DNA of 64,000 nt from Hesseltinella vesiculosa (Eukaryota; Mucoromycota; Mucoromycetes; Mucorales; Cunninghamellaceae), in assembly GCA_002104935.1 (NCBI GenBank), contig MCGT01000051.1, positions 1-64,000 of the forward strand, written 5' to 3'. Both the position numbers and the translations under genes were made by a program. Positions 1-12,344 of the stretch are shown piece after piece. The notes under the pieces were generated by a model. It had not been told where the DNA came from. It was given only the letters and a program-made list of their open reading frames with translations, and did not search any database. How positions within the stretch are numbered: position 1 is the stretch's first letter; each line of letters starts with the position of its first letter.

Positions 1-1276
1 GAAGAGACACTCTCCGGAAAAAAAGAAAAAAAAAAAAAAGAGAAAATTGTTAGAGGTTGGGCTTGGACGCAGCTTACGGCAGGCAATGTTGGCAGGAGAA
101 AACTTGGTCTAGCTCTGGAGAAGTGATCGAGGTGGTTGTGATTCTTAACACTGGTCAATTCTCACCAAGGGCGATCAGCCTGAGCAGTTGGAGGTGGAGG
201 TCCCTTTTTTTTTTGGCTGAAAAAAGAAACCATGTCGGACATTGTAATTTTTTTTTTTTTTCTTTTCGTTTTTAGGCTGGGGAAAAGGAGGTCCCAAAAA
301 CTACTTGATACCAAATTCGGCTGGGCAACCTTCATAGATTGACTTGATTTTTCACTATCCCATATATTGCATTAAAACCTGAACCCATGCAAAATTTAAT
401 CTTGATTCATTCATTCAAAACTGCAATAGAGTAATATCTTTTTTTGTAAAAAGCAAAGGGTCTCTCTGGCGACCTGGCCAAAAATCCTCCATTTTCATCA
501 AAAATTTAAGCGTCCAATCTTTTGCATGTAACTGATACTTGATGAGGTGGATGGAAGTCACATAAAAAGCTTTGTATGGGACGTGGTACCAAGCTAGAAC
601 AGCCAGAAATCATGGCTGCCCAGCCATTTTGCAAGGAAGGCCCATCTTTTTTTTAGGTGAGGCCTAGTTCTTCACCGTCCTTATCCAAGTGCCGCATAAT
701 TTTAACTGTCAATATTTCCCATTAAGTACCAATTCCAAGTACAGTTTGGTGTGAATCATATCATCTGCCATCCTTTCCCACTATGTACCAAAAACGCAAC
801 GGCTGGAGCTGGCCACCCTCCCAGCACACGCTGCGCTTGACCAGAATTGAATCCCAGCCGCAGTAAACTGGTCAACCAGTAACCCATGGTGGGTAAGCCT
901 AGGCGCACTTTTTTCTTTTGTTTGTTTGTTTTTTCCAATGAAAAACTTGGAATCTCTGTTGACAACCGCTAAATGGCCTAGTCTAAAATGCAATGAGGAT
1001 GCTTGGTGCAAGGTAATCTATTATTGGCATACTTGTTGTATGCTAATCCTCGGAAAAGAGTACAAAAAAAGAGCAGCAACTCACTCTTTTTATCTCTTTT
1101 GTTTGTTTACATCAAGAAGTTATCATCTGGGCCCTGATGGACAATGTTACGTTATGAATGTGTTGTTGCCTGATATCAAGTAAGTCTGACGCATGAAAAA
1201 AGAAGCAAGGCTTACATAGTTTTTTTCAACTTCTTTTCAAAAGGCTACCGTGATGTCTCGAGTCCACATGCATGTT

Positions 1277-2620
1277 GCAGGCTGCCCTAGCAAGGAACTT
1301 GCCTTCTGGTGGCGCGCCCGTACATGACGGATCAATAGATCTCTGATTGTGCCCGTGTTGGCCATAGGAAACTATTTACGGATAGTTTGCAGCCTGCTTG
1401 GTGCTGGTGGTCTTGGTGCCGGTGGTCTTGGTGCTGGTGGTCTCTCCTCTTGGCTCTGCCTTTGTTGGCGTGGTGATGTCGCAGGCTGCCCTAGCAAGGA
1501 ACTTGCCTTCTGGTGGCGCGCCCGTACATGACGGATCAATAGATCTCTGATTGTGCCCGTGTTGGCCATAGGAAACTATTTACGGATAGTTTGCAGCCTG
1601 CTTGGTGCTGGTGGTCTTGGTGCCGGTGGTCTTGGTGCTGGTGGTCTCTCCTCTTGGCTCTGCCTTTGTTGGCGTGGTGATGTCGCAGGCTGCCCTAGCA
1701 AGGAACTTGCCTTCTGGTGCGCGCCCGTACATGACGGATCAATAGATCTCTGATTGTGCCCGTGTTGGCCATAGGAAACTATTTACGGATAGTTTGCAGC
1801 CTGCTTGGTGCTGGTGGTCTTGGTGCCGGTGGTCTTGGTGCTGGTGGTCTTCTCTTGGCTCTGCCTTTGTTGCGTGGTGATGTCGCAGGCTGCCCTAGCA
1901 AGGAACTTGCCTTCTGGTGGCGCCCGTACATGACGGATCAATAGATCTCTGATTGTGCCGTGTTGGCCATAGGAACTATTTACGGATAGTTTGCAGCCTG
2001 CTTGGTGCTGGTGGTCTTGGTGCCGGTGGTCTTGGTGCTGGTGGTCTCTCCTCTTGGCTCTGCCTTTGTTGGCGTGGTGATGTCGCAGGCTGCCCTAGCA
2101 AGGAACTTGCCTTCTGGTGGCGCGCCCGTACATGACGGATCAATAGATCTCTGATTGTGCCGTGTTGGCCATAGGAAACTATTTACGGATAGTTTGCAGC
2201 CTGCTTGGTGCTGGTGGTCTTGGTGCCGGTGGTCTTGGTGCTGGTGGTCTCCTCTTGGCTCTGCCTTTGTTGGCGTGGTGATGTCGCAGGCTGCCTAGCA
2301 AGGAACTTGCCTTCTGGTGGCGCGCCCGTACATGACGGATCAATAGATCTCTGATTGTGCCCGTGTTGGCCATAGGAAACTATTTACGGATAGTTTGCAG
2401 CCTGCTTGGTGCTGGTGGTCTTGGTGCCGGTGGTCTTGGTGCTGGTGGTCTCTCCTCTTGGCTCTGCCTTTGTTGGCGTGGTGATGTCGCAGCTGCCCTA
2501 GCAAGGAACTTGCCTTCTGGTGGCGCGCCCGTACATGACGGATCAATAGATCTCTGATTGTGCCCGTGTTGGCCATAGGAAACTATTTACGGATAGTTTG
2601 CAGCCTGCTTGGTGCTGGTG
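1277..2620. repeat. 204-bp minisatellite, 6 full copies (unit 1)
   Basis: Copies of a 204-bp repeat with a core of GGTGCTGGTGGTCTTGGT steps. The copies here carry single-base deletions (for example GTGCCGTG for GTGCCCGTG), so their lengths vary around 197-204 bp. The period equals 68 codons, but every frame on both strands meets a stop once per repeat, so no continuous coding frame exists. Confidence 0.95.
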
Positions 2621-2815
2621 ATGCCTTGGTGTGGTAGTGCCTTGGTGTGGCGGAGCCTTGGTGTGGCGGAGCCTTGGTGTGGTGGTGCTGTGATATGATG
2701 GTGCCTTGATATGATGGTGCCTTGGTGTGGTGGTGCCTTGGTGTGGCGGTGCCTTGTTATGAAGGTGCCTTGGTGTGGCGGTGCCTTGTTATGAAGGTGC
2801 CTTGGTGTGGTTGTC
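2619..2815. repeat. 16-bp VNTR (unit 1)
   Basis: About a dozen tandem copies of a 16-bp motif close to GTGCCTTGGTGTGGCG, with variants carrying TTATGAAG or ATATGATG. It directly follows the last partial 204-bp repeat. Confidence 0.9.
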
Positions 2816-4580
2816 TCTTTGCGTCATCCTGCATCGCTAAGGATGGCGGGTGGTGGTGGGCCTTCCTCTCTCCTCTTGGAGTCTGTTGATTGGTGTGCCA
2901 GTCCTTTTCATTGGCACACTTTTTTTTTTATTCACAATAAAAGATGTTTACTTGCATCTCGTTCTTCACTGAATTTTATGACCGAAAAAATAAGCACATT
3001 TAACTACCCAACGCTTTAGAATGAATGGATCAATGTCAAAATTTTCACGGATGCAGAGTAATCATATCATTCTATGCTGGTTCAACGTGGCCGACGCTGT
3101 AGGCACTGGGCTACTGCCAGCCTTTGCCAACCTTGCCCGCCCACCTGCCCGATACTGATTCCCTCATATCACCTTCAATATTGCTCCTTTTTTCATGCGC
3201 TTTGGTTCTATGGATAGCTGTGAAGGTTAGCTTTCTAACGGTGCCATTGGAAGAGCGGAAAAAAATGATATTGGGATTTTTCCGGGCCAAGAGAAGAGAC
3301 ACTCTCCGGAAAAAAAGAAAAAAAAAAAAAAAGAGAAAATTGTTAGAGGTTGGGCTTGGACGCAGCTTACGGCAGGCAAGTTTGGGCAGGAGAAAACTTG
3401 GTCTAGCTCTGGAGGAAGTGATCGAGGTGGGTTGTGATTTTTAACACTGGTCAATTCTCACCAAGGGCGATCAGCCTGAGCAGTTTGGAGGTGGAGGTCC
3501 CTTTTTTTTTTTTTGGCTGAAAAAAGAAAACCATGTCGGACATTGTAATTTTTTTTTTTTTTTTTTTTTCGTTTTTAGGCTGGGGAAAAGGAGGTCCAAA
3601 AACTACTTGATACCAAATTGGCTGGGCAACCTTCATAGATTGACTTGATTTTTTTCACTATCCATATATTGCATTAAAACCTGAACCCATGCAAAATTTA
3701 ATCTTGATTCATTCATTCAAAACTGCAATAGAGTAATATCTTTTTTTGTAAAAAGCAAAGGGTCTCTCTGGCGACCTGGCCAAAAAATCCTCCATTTTCA
3801 TCAAAAATTTAAGCGTCCAATCTTTTGCATGTAACTGATACTTGATGAGGTGGGATGGAAGTCACAATAAAAAGCTTTGTATGGGACGTGGTACCAAGCT
3901 AGAACAGCCAGAAATCATGGCTGCCCAGCCATTTTGCAAGGAAGGCCCATCTTTTTTTTAGGTGAGCCTAGTTCTTCACCGTCTTATCCAAGTGCCGCAT
4001 AATTTTAACTGTCAATATTTCCCATTAAGTACCAATTCCAAGTACAGTTTGGTGTGAATCATATCATCTGCCATCCTTTCCCACTATGTACCAAAAACGC
4101 AACGGCTGGAGCTGGCCACCCTCCCAGCACACGCTGCGCTTGACCAGAATTGAATCCCAGCCGCAGTAAACTGGTCAACCAGTAACCCATGGTGGGTAAG
4201 CCTAGGCGCACTTTTTTTCTTTTGTTTGTTTGTTTTTTCAATGAAAAACTTGGAATCTCTGTTGACAACCGCTAAATGGCCTAGTCTAAAATGCAATGAG
4301 GATGCTTGGTGCAAGGTAATCTATTATTGGCATACTTGTTGTATGCTAATCCTCGGAAAAGAGTACAAAAAAAGAGCAGCAACTCACTCTTTTTATCTCT
4401 TTTGTTTGTTTACATCAAGAAGTTATCATCTGGGCCCTGATGGACAATGTTACGTTATGAATGTGTTGTTGCCTGATATCAAGTAAGTCTGACGCATGAA
4501 AAAAGAAGCAAGGCTTACATAGTTTTTTTCAACTTCTTTTCAAAAGGCTACCGTGATGTCTCGAGTCCACATGCATGTTG

Positions 4581-5119
4581 CAGGCTGCCCTAGCAAGGAA
4601 CTTGCCTTCTGGTGGCGCGCCCGTACATGACGGATCAATAGATCTCTGATTGTGCCCGTGTTGGCCATAGGAAACTATTTACGGATAGTTTGCAGCCTGC
4701 TTGGTGCTGGTGGTCTTGGTGCCGGTGGTCTTGGTGCTGGTGGTCTCTCCTCTTGGCTCTGCCTTTGTTGGCGTGGTGATGTCGCAGGCTGCCCTAGCAA
4801 GGAACTTGCCTTCTGGTGGCGCGCCCGTACATGACGGATCAATAGATCTCTGATTGTGCCCGTGTTGGCCATAGGAAACTATTTACGGATAGTTTGCAGC
4901 CTGCTTGGTGCTGGTGGTCTTGGTGCCGGTGGTCTTGGTGCTGGTGGTCTCTCCTCTTGGCTCTGCCTTTGTTGGCGTGGTGATGTCGCAGGCTGCCCTA
5001 GCAAGGAACTTGCCTTCTGGTGGCGCGCCCGTACATGACGGATCAATAGATCTCTGATTGTGCCCGTGTTGGCCATAGGAAACTATTTACGGATAGTTTG
5101 CAGCCTGCTTGGTGCTGGT
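4581..5119. repeat. 204-bp minisatellite, 2 full copies (unit 2)
   Basis: Two full copies starting at 4581 and 4785 and a partial copy from 4989. The copies are identical where they overlap. Confidence 0.95.
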
Positions 5120-5313
5120 GATGCCTTGGTGTGGTAGTGCCTTGGTGTGGCGGAGCCTTGGTGTGGCGGAGCCTTGGTGTGGTGGTGCTGTGATATGATG
5201 GTGCCTTGATATGATGGTGCCTTGGTGTGGTGGTGCCTTGGTGTGGCGGTGCCTTGTTATGAAGGTGCCTTGGTGTGGCGGTGCCTTGTTATGAAGGTGC
5301 CTTGGTGTGGTTG
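5119..5313. repeat. 16-bp VNTR (unit 2)
   Basis: Same order of motif variants as in unit 1, so the VNTR was amplified together with the whole unit rather than separately. Confidence 0.9.
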
Positions 5314-7079
5314 TCTCTTTGCGTCATCCTGCATCGCTAAGGATGGCGGGTGGTGGTGGGCCTTCCTCTCTCCTCTTGGAGTCTGTTGATTGGTGTGCCA
5401 GTCCTTTTCATTGGCACACTTTTTTTTTTTATTCACAATAAAAGATGTTTACTTGCATCTCGTTCTTCACTGAATTTTATGACCGAAAAAATAAGCACAT
5501 TTAACTACCCAACGCTTTAGAATGAATGGATCAATGTCAAAATTTTCACGGATGCAGAGTAATCATATCATTCTATGCTGGTTCAACGTGGCCGACGCTG
5601 TAGGCACTGGGCTACTGCCAGCCTTTGCCAACCTTGCCCGCCCACCTGCCCGATACTGATTCCCTCATATCACCTTCAATATTGCTCCTTTTTTCATGCG
5701 CTTTGGTTCTATGGATAGCTGTGAAGGTTAGCTTTCTAACGGTGCCATTGGAAGAGCGGAAAAAAATGATATTGGGATTTTTCCGGGCCAAGAGAAGAGA
5801 CACTCTCCGGAAAAAAAGAAAAAAAAAAAAAAGAGAAAATTGTTAGAGGTTGGGCTTGGACGCAGCTTACGGCAGGCAAGTTTGGGCAGGAGAAAACTTG
5901 GTCTAGCTCTGGAGGAAGTGATCGAGGTGGGTTGTGATTTTTAACACTGGTCAATTCTCACCAAGGGCGATCAGCCTGAGCAGTTTGGAGGTGGAGGTCC
6001 CTTTTTTTTTTTTGGCTGAAAAAAGAAAACCATGTCGGACATTGTAATTTTTTTTTTTTTTTTTTTTTCGTTTTTAGGCTGGGGAAAAGGAGGTCCCAAA
6101 AACTACTTGATACCAAATTGGCTGGGCAACCTTCATAGATTGACTTGATTTTTTCACTATCCATATATTGCATTAAAACCTGAACCCATGCAAAATTTAA
6201 TCTTGATTCATTCATTCAAAACTGCAATAGAGTAATATCTTTTTTTGTAAAAAGCAAAGGGTCTCTCTGGCGACCTGGCCAAAAAATCCTCCATTTTCAT
6301 CAAAAATTTAAGCGTCCAATCTTTTGCATGTAACTGATACTTGATGAGGTGGGATGGAAGTCACAATAAAAAGCTTTGTATGGGACGTGGTACCAAGCTA
6401 GAACAGCCAGAAATCATGGCTGCCCAGCCATTTTGCAAGGAAGGCCCATCTTTTTTTTAGGTGAGCCTAGTTCTTCACCGTCTTATCCAAGTGCCGCATA
6501 ATTTTAACTGTCAATATTTCCCATTAAGTACCAATTCCAAGTACAGTTTGGTGTGAATCATATCATCTGCCATCCTTTCCCACTATGTACCAAAAACGCA
6601 ACGGCTGGAGCTGGCCACCCTCCCAGCACACGCTGCGCTTGACCAGAATTGAATCCCAGCCGCAGTAAACTGGTCAACCAGTAACCCATGGTGGGTAAGC
6701 CTAGGCGCACTTTTTTTCTTTTGTTTGTTTGTTTTTTCAATGAAAAACTTGGAATCTCTGTTGACAACCGCTAAATGGCCTAGTCTAAAATGCAATGAGG
6801 ATGCTTGGTGCAAGGTAATCTATTATTGGCATACTTGTTGTATGCTAATCCTCGGAAAAGAGTACAAAAAAAGAGCAGCAACTCACTCTTTTTATCTCTT
6901 TTGTTTGTTTACATCAAGAAGTTATCATCTGGGCCCTGATGGACAATGTTACGTTATGAATGTGTTGTTGCCTGATATCAAGTAAGTCTGACGCATGAAA
7001 AAAGAAGCAAGGCTTACATAGTTTTTTTCAACTTCTTTTCAAAAGGCTACCGTGATGTCTCGAGTCCACATGCATGTTG

Positions 7080-7619
7080 CAGGCTGCCCTAGCAAGGAAC
7101 TTGCCTTCTGGTGGCGCGCCCGTACATGACGGATCAATAGATCTCTGATTGTGCCCGTGTTGGCCATAGGAAACTATTTACGGATAGTTTGCAGCCTGCT
7201 TGGTGCTGGTGGTCTTGGTGCCGGTGGTCTTGGTGCTGGTGGTCTCTCCTCTTGGCTCTGCCTTTGTTGGCGTGGTGATGTCGCAGGCTGCCCTAGCAAG
7301 GAACTTGCCTTCTGGTGGCGCGCCCGTACATGACGGATCAATAGATCTCTGATTGTGCCCGTGTTGGCCATAGGAAACTATTTACGGATAGTTTGCAGCC
7401 TGCTTGGTGCTGGTGGTCTTGGTGCCGGTGGTCTTGGTGCTGGTGGTCTCTCCTCTTGGCTCTGCCTTTGTTGGCGTGGTGATGTCGCAGGCTGCCCTAG
7501 CAAGGAACTTGCCTTCTGGTGGCGCGCCCGTACATGACGGATCAATAGATCTCTGATTGTGCCCGTGTTGGCCATAGGAAACTATTTACGGATAGTTTGC
7601 AGCCTGCTTGGTGCTGGTG
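7080..7619. repeat. 204-bp minisatellite, 2 full copies (unit 3)
   Basis: Two full copies plus a partial third, same phase and flanks as in unit 2. Confidence 0.95.
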
Positions 7620-7811
7620 ATGCCTTGGTGTGGTAGTGCCTTGGTGTGGCGGAGCCTTGGTGTGGCGGAGCCTTGGTGTGGTGGTGCTGTGATATGATGG
7701 TGCCTTGATATGATGGTGCCTTGGTGTGGTGGTGCCTTGGTGTGGCGGTGCCTTGTTATGAAGGTGCCTTGGTGTGGCGGTGCCTTGTTATGAAGGTGCC
7801 TTGGTGTGGTT
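7618..7811. repeat. 16-bp VNTR (unit 3)
   Basis: Same variant order as in the other units; ends at the TTGTCTCTTTGCGTC junction. Confidence 0.9.
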
Positions 7812-9577
7812 GTCTCTTTGCGTCATCCTGCATCGCTAAGGATGGCGGGTGGTGGTGGGCCTTCCTCTCTCCTCTTGGAGTCTGTTGATTGGTGTGCCAG
7901 TCCTTTTCATTGGCACACTTTTTTTTTTTATTCACAATAAAAGATGTTTACTTGCATCTCGTTCTTCACTGAATTTTATGACCGAAAAAATAAGCACATT
8001 TAACTACCCAACGCTTTAGAATGAATGGATCAATGTCAAAATTTTCACGGATGCAGAGTAATCATATCATTCTATGCTGGTTCAACGTGGCCGACGCTGT
8101 AGGCACTGGGCTACTGCCAGCCTTTGCCAACCTTGCCCGCCCACCTGCCCGATACTGATTCCCTCATATCACCTTCAATATTGCTCCTTTTTTCATGCGC
8201 TTTGGTTCTATGGATAGCTGTGAAGGTTAGCTTTCTAACGGTGCCATTGGAAGAGCGGAAAAAAATGATATTGGGATTTTTCCGGGCCAAGAGAAGAGAC
8301 ACTCTCCGGAAAAAAAGAAAAAAAAAAAAAAAGAGAAAATTGTTAGAGGTTGGGCTTGGACGCAGCTTACGGCAGGCAAGTTTGGGCAGGAGAAAACTTG
8401 GTCTAGCTCTGGAGGAAGTGATCGAGGTGGGTTGTGATTTTTAACACTGGTCAATTCTCACCAAGGGCGATCAGCCTGAGCAGTTTGGAGGTGGAGGTCC
8501 CTTTTTTTTTTTTGGCTGAAAAAGAAAACCATGTCGGACATTGTAATTTTTTTTTTTTTTTTTTTTCGTTTTTAGGCTGGGGAAAAGGAGGTCCCAAAAA
8601 CTACTTGATACCAAATTGGCTGGGCAACCTTCATAGATTGACTTGATTTTTTCACTATCCATATATTGCATTAAAACCTGAACCCATGCAAAATTTAATC
8701 TTGATTCATTCATTCAAAACTGCAATAGAGTAATATCTTTTTTTGTAAAAAGCAAAGGGTCTCTCTGGCGACCTGGCCAAAAAATCCTCCATTTTCATCA
8801 AAAATTTAAGCGTCCAATCTTTTGCATGTAACTGATACTTGATGAGGTGGGATGGAAGTCACAATAAAAAGCTTTGTATGGGACGTGGTACCAAGCTAGA
8901 ACAGCCAGAAATCATGGCTGCCCAGCCATTTTGCAAGGAAGGCCCATCTTTTTTTTAGGTGAGCCTAGTTCTTCACCGTCTTATCCAAGTGCCGCATAAT
9001 TTTAACTGTCAATATTTCCCATTAAGTACCAATTCCAAGTACAGTTTGGTGTGAATCATATCATCTGCCATCCTTTCCCACTATGTACCAAAAACGCAAC
9101 GGCTGGAGCTGGCCACCCTCCCAGCACACGCTGCGCTTGACCAGAATTGAATCCCAGCCGCAGTAAACTGGTCAACCAGTAACCCATGGTGGGTAAGCCT
9201 AGGCGCACTTTTTTTCTTTTGTTTGTTTGTTTTTTCAATGAAAAACTTGGAATCTCTGTTGACAACCGCTAAATGGCCTAGTCTAAAATGCAATGAGGAT
9301 GCTTGGTGCAAGGTAATCTATTATTGGCATACTTGTTGTATGCTAATCCTCGGAAAAGAGTACAAAAAAAGAGCAGCAACTCACTCTTTTTATCTCTTTT
9401 GTTTGTTTACATCAAGAAGTTATCATCTGGGCCCTGATGGACAATGTTACGTTATGAATGTGTTGTTGCCTGATATCAAGTAAGTCTGACGCATGAAAAA
9501 AGAAGCAAGGCTTACATAGTTTTTTTCAACTTCTTTTCAAAAGGCTACCGTGATGTCTCGAGTCCACATGCATGTTG

Positions 9578-10933
9578 CAGGCTGCCCTAGCAAGGAACTT
9601 GCCTTCTGGTGGCGCGCCCGTACATGACGGATCAATAGATCTCTGATTGTGCCCGTGTTGGCCATAGGAAACTATTTACGGATAGTTTGCAGCCTGCTTG
9701 GTGCTGGTGGTCTTGGTGCCGGTGGTCTTGGTGCTGGTGGTCTCTCCTCTTGGCTCTGCCTTTGTTGGCGTGGTGATGTCGCAGGCTGCCCTAGCAAGGA
9801 ACTTGCCTTCTGGTGGCGCGCCCGTACATGACGGATCAATAGATCTCTGATTGTGCCCGTGTTGGCCATAGGAAACTATTTACGGATAGTTTGCAGCCTG
9901 CTTGGTGCTGGTGGTCTTGGTGCCGGTGGTCTTGGTGCTGGTGGTCTCTCCTCTTGGCTCTGCCTTTGTTGGCGTGGTGATGTCGCAGGCTGCCCTAGCA
10001 AGGAACTTGCCTTCTGGTGGCGCGCCCGTACATGACGGATCAATAGATCTCTGATTGTGCCCGTGTTGGCCATAGGAAACTATTTACGGATAGTTTGCAG
10101 CCTGCTTGGTGCTGGTGGTCTTGGTGCCGGTGGTCTTGGTGCTGGTGGTCTCTCCTCTTGGCTCTGCCTTTGTTGGCGTGGTGATGTCGCAGGCTGCCCT
10201 AGCAAGGAACTTGCCTTCTGGTGGCGCGCCCGTACATGACGGATCAATAGATCTCTGATTGTGCCCGTGTTGGCCATAGGAAACTATTTACGGATAGTTT
10301 GCAGCCTGCTTGGTGCTGGTGGTCTTGGTGCCGGTGGTCTTGGTGCTGGTGGTCTCTCCTCTTGGCTCTGCCTTTGTTGGCGTGGTGATGTCGCAGGCTG
10401 CCCTAGCAAGGAACTTGCCTTCTGGTGGCGCGCCCGTACATGACGGATCAATAGATCTCTGATTGTGCCCGTGTTGGCCATAGGAAACTATTTACGGATA
10501 GTTTGCAGCCTGCTTGGTGCTGGTGGTCTTGGTGCCGGTGGTCTTGGTGCTGGTGGTCTCTCCTCTTGGCTCTGCCTTTGTTGGCGTGGTGATGTCGCAG
10601 GCTGCCCTAGCAAGGAACTTGCCTTCTGGTGGCGCGCCCGTACATGACGGATCAATAGATCTCTGATTGTGCCCGTGTTGGCCATAGGAAACTATTTACG
10701 GATAGTTTGCAGCCTGCTTGGTGCTGGTGGTCTTGGTGCCGGTGGTCTTGGTGCTGGTGGTCTCTCCTCTTGGCTCTGCCTTTGTTGGCGTGGTGATGTC
10801 GCAGGCTGCCCTAGCAAGGAACTTGCCTTCTGGTGGCGCGCCCGTACATGACGGATCAATAGATCTCTGATTGTGCCCGTGTTGGCCATAGGAAACTATT
10901 TACGGATAGTTTGCAGCCTGCTTGGTGCTGGTG
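9578..10933. repeat. 204-bp minisatellite, 6 full copies (unit 4)
   Basis: Full copies start at 9578, 9782, 9986, 10190, 10394 and 10598, with a partial copy from 10802. The strictly constant 204-bp spacing and identical sequence contrast with the noisy six copies in unit 1. Confidence 0.95.
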
Positions 10934-11123
10934 ATGCCTTGGTGTGGTAGTGCCTTGGTGTGCGGAGCCTTGGTGTGGCGGAGCCTTGGTGTGGTGGTGC
11001 TGTGATATGATGGTGCCTTGATATGATGGTGCCTTGGTGTGGTGGTGCCTTGGTGTGGCGGTGCCTTGTTATGAAGGTGCCTTGGTGTGGCGGTGCCTTG
11101 TTATGAAGGTGCCTTGGTGTGGT
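10932..11123. repeat. 16-bp VNTR (unit 4)
   Basis: Same block as in units 1-3, with one base missing (GTGCGGAG for GTGGCGGAG). Confidence 0.9.
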
Positions 11124-11605
11124 TGTCTCTTTGCGTCATCCTGCATCGCTAAGGATGGCGGGTGGTGGTGGGCCTTCCTCTCTCCTCTTGGAGTCTGTTG
11201 ATTGGTGTGCCAGTCCTTTTCATTGGCACACTTTTTTTTTTTATTCACAATAAAAGATGTTTACTTGCATCTCGTTCTTCACTGAATTTTATGACCGAAA
11301 AAATAAGCACATTTAACTACCCAACGCTTTAGAATGAATGGATCAATGTCAAAATTTTCACGGATGCAGAGTAATCATATCATTCTATGCTGGTTCAACG
11401 TGGCCGACGCTGTAGGCACTGGGCTACTGCCAGCCTTTGCCAACCTTGCCCGCCCACCTGCCCGATACTGATTCCCTCATATCACCTTCAATATTGCTCC
11501 TTTTTTCATGCGCTTTGGTTCTATGGATAGCTGTGAAGGTTAGCTTTCTAACGGTGCCATTGGAAGAGCGGAAAAAAATGATATTGGGATTTTTCCGGGC
11601 CAAGA

Positions 11606-12344
11606 GAAGAGACACTCTCCGGAAAAAAAGAAAAAAAAAAAAAAAGAGAAAATTGTTAGAGGTTGGGCTTGGACGCAGCTTACGGCAGGCAAGTTTGGGC
11701 AGGAGAAAACTTGGTCTAGCTCTGGAGGAAGTGATCGAGGTGGGTTGTGATTTTTAACACTGGTCAATTCTCACCAAGGGCGATCAGCCTGAGCAGTTTG
11801 GAGGTGGAGGTCCCTTTTTTTTTTTGGCTGAAAAAAGAAAACCATGTCGGACATTGTAATTTTTTTTTTTTTTTTTTTTTCGTTTTTAGGCTGGGGAAAA
11901 GGAGGTCCCAAAAACTACTTGATACCAAATTGGCTGGGCAACCTTCATAGATTGACTTGATTTTTTCACTATCCATATATTGCATTAAAACCTGAACCCA
12001 TGCAAAATTTAATCTTGATTCATTCATTCAAAACTGCAATAGAGTAATATCTTTTTTTGTAAAAAGCAAAGGGTCTCTCTGGCGACCTGGCCAAAAAATC
12101 CTCCATTTTCATCAAAAATTTAAGCGTCCAATCTTTTGCATGTAACTGATACTTGATGAGGTGGGATGGAAGTCACAATAAAAAGCTTTGTATGGGACGT
12201 GGTACCAAGCTAGAACAGCCAGAAATCATGGCTGCCCAACCATTTTGCAAGGAAGGCCCATCTTTTTTTTAGGTGAGCCTAGTTCTTCACCGTCTTATCC
12301 AAGTGCCGCATAATTTTAACTGTCAATATTTCCCATTAAGTACC
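11606..12344. repeat. R1 tandem array, partial fifth unit
   Basis: The first about 740 bp of a unit. Identity stops near 12,345 in the middle of a shared CCATTAAGTACCAATTC stretch; the sequence beyond is related but diverged and leads into the minus-strand type c gene. The left inverted-repeat arm begins inside this partial unit at 11,805, so the same R1 segment recurs in reverse complement at 19,730-20,261. Confidence 0.9.

Larger units (their letters stand above)
1..3292. repeat. R1 tandem array, unit 1 (about 3.3 kb)
   Basis: First unit of a direct tandem array whose units begin at 1, 3293, 5794, 8293 and 11606, recognised by the recurring GAAGAGACACTCTCCGG start. This copy holds six copies of the internal 204-bp repeat and is longer than units 2 and 3 for that reason. 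It differs from the other units by many single-base deletions, especially between 60 and 2600, while units 2-4 are almost identical to each other. No convincing gene is present; short open frames are interrupted or use non-ATG starts. Confidence 0.95.
3293..5793. repeat. R1 tandem array, unit 2 (2.5 kb)
   Basis: Second array unit, 2501 bp, with two full 204-bp repeats and one 16-bp VNTR block. It is nearly identical to unit 3 over its whole length. The only differences noticed are in homopolymer length and scattered single bases. Confidence 0.95.
5794..8292. repeat. R1 tandem array, unit 3 (2.5 kb)
   Basis: Third array unit, 2499 bp, with the same internal layout as unit 2: R1 segment, splice-signal-rich segment, two full 204-bp repeats, 16-bp VNTR, then a unique spacer leading to the next GAAGAGACAC start. 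Confidence 0.95.
8293..11605. repeat. R1 tandem array, unit 4 (3.3 kb)
   Basis: Fourth unit, 3313 bp. The extra length over units 2 and 3 is about 4 x 204 bp, explained by six instead of two full minisatellite copies. The six copies look identical to one another, which points to recent expansion or homogenisation. Confidence 0.95.

Noticed and set aside
1349..10889. Repeated 60-65 aa open frames on both strands of the 204-bp repeat
   Set aside because: The plus frames start at GTG, every frame has a stop in each repeat, and the same DNA is open on both strands because of its GGT/ACC composition. This is minisatellite, not a gene family.
9578..10933. A CRISPR-like regular array
   Set aside because: The repeats are 204 bp, contiguous and identical with no unique spacers, in a eukaryotic genome.
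9578..10933. A Thr/Ser-rich mucin gene on the minus strand (TTSTKTTGTKTTSTK per repeat)
   Set aside because: The frame is in phase between repeats (68 codons), but TAA follows AANYP in every copy and no splice sites remove it.
1..12344. Ribosomal DNA or telomeric repeats as an explanation for the array
   Set aside because: No rRNA-like sequence and no TTAGGG-type repeats are visible in the units.
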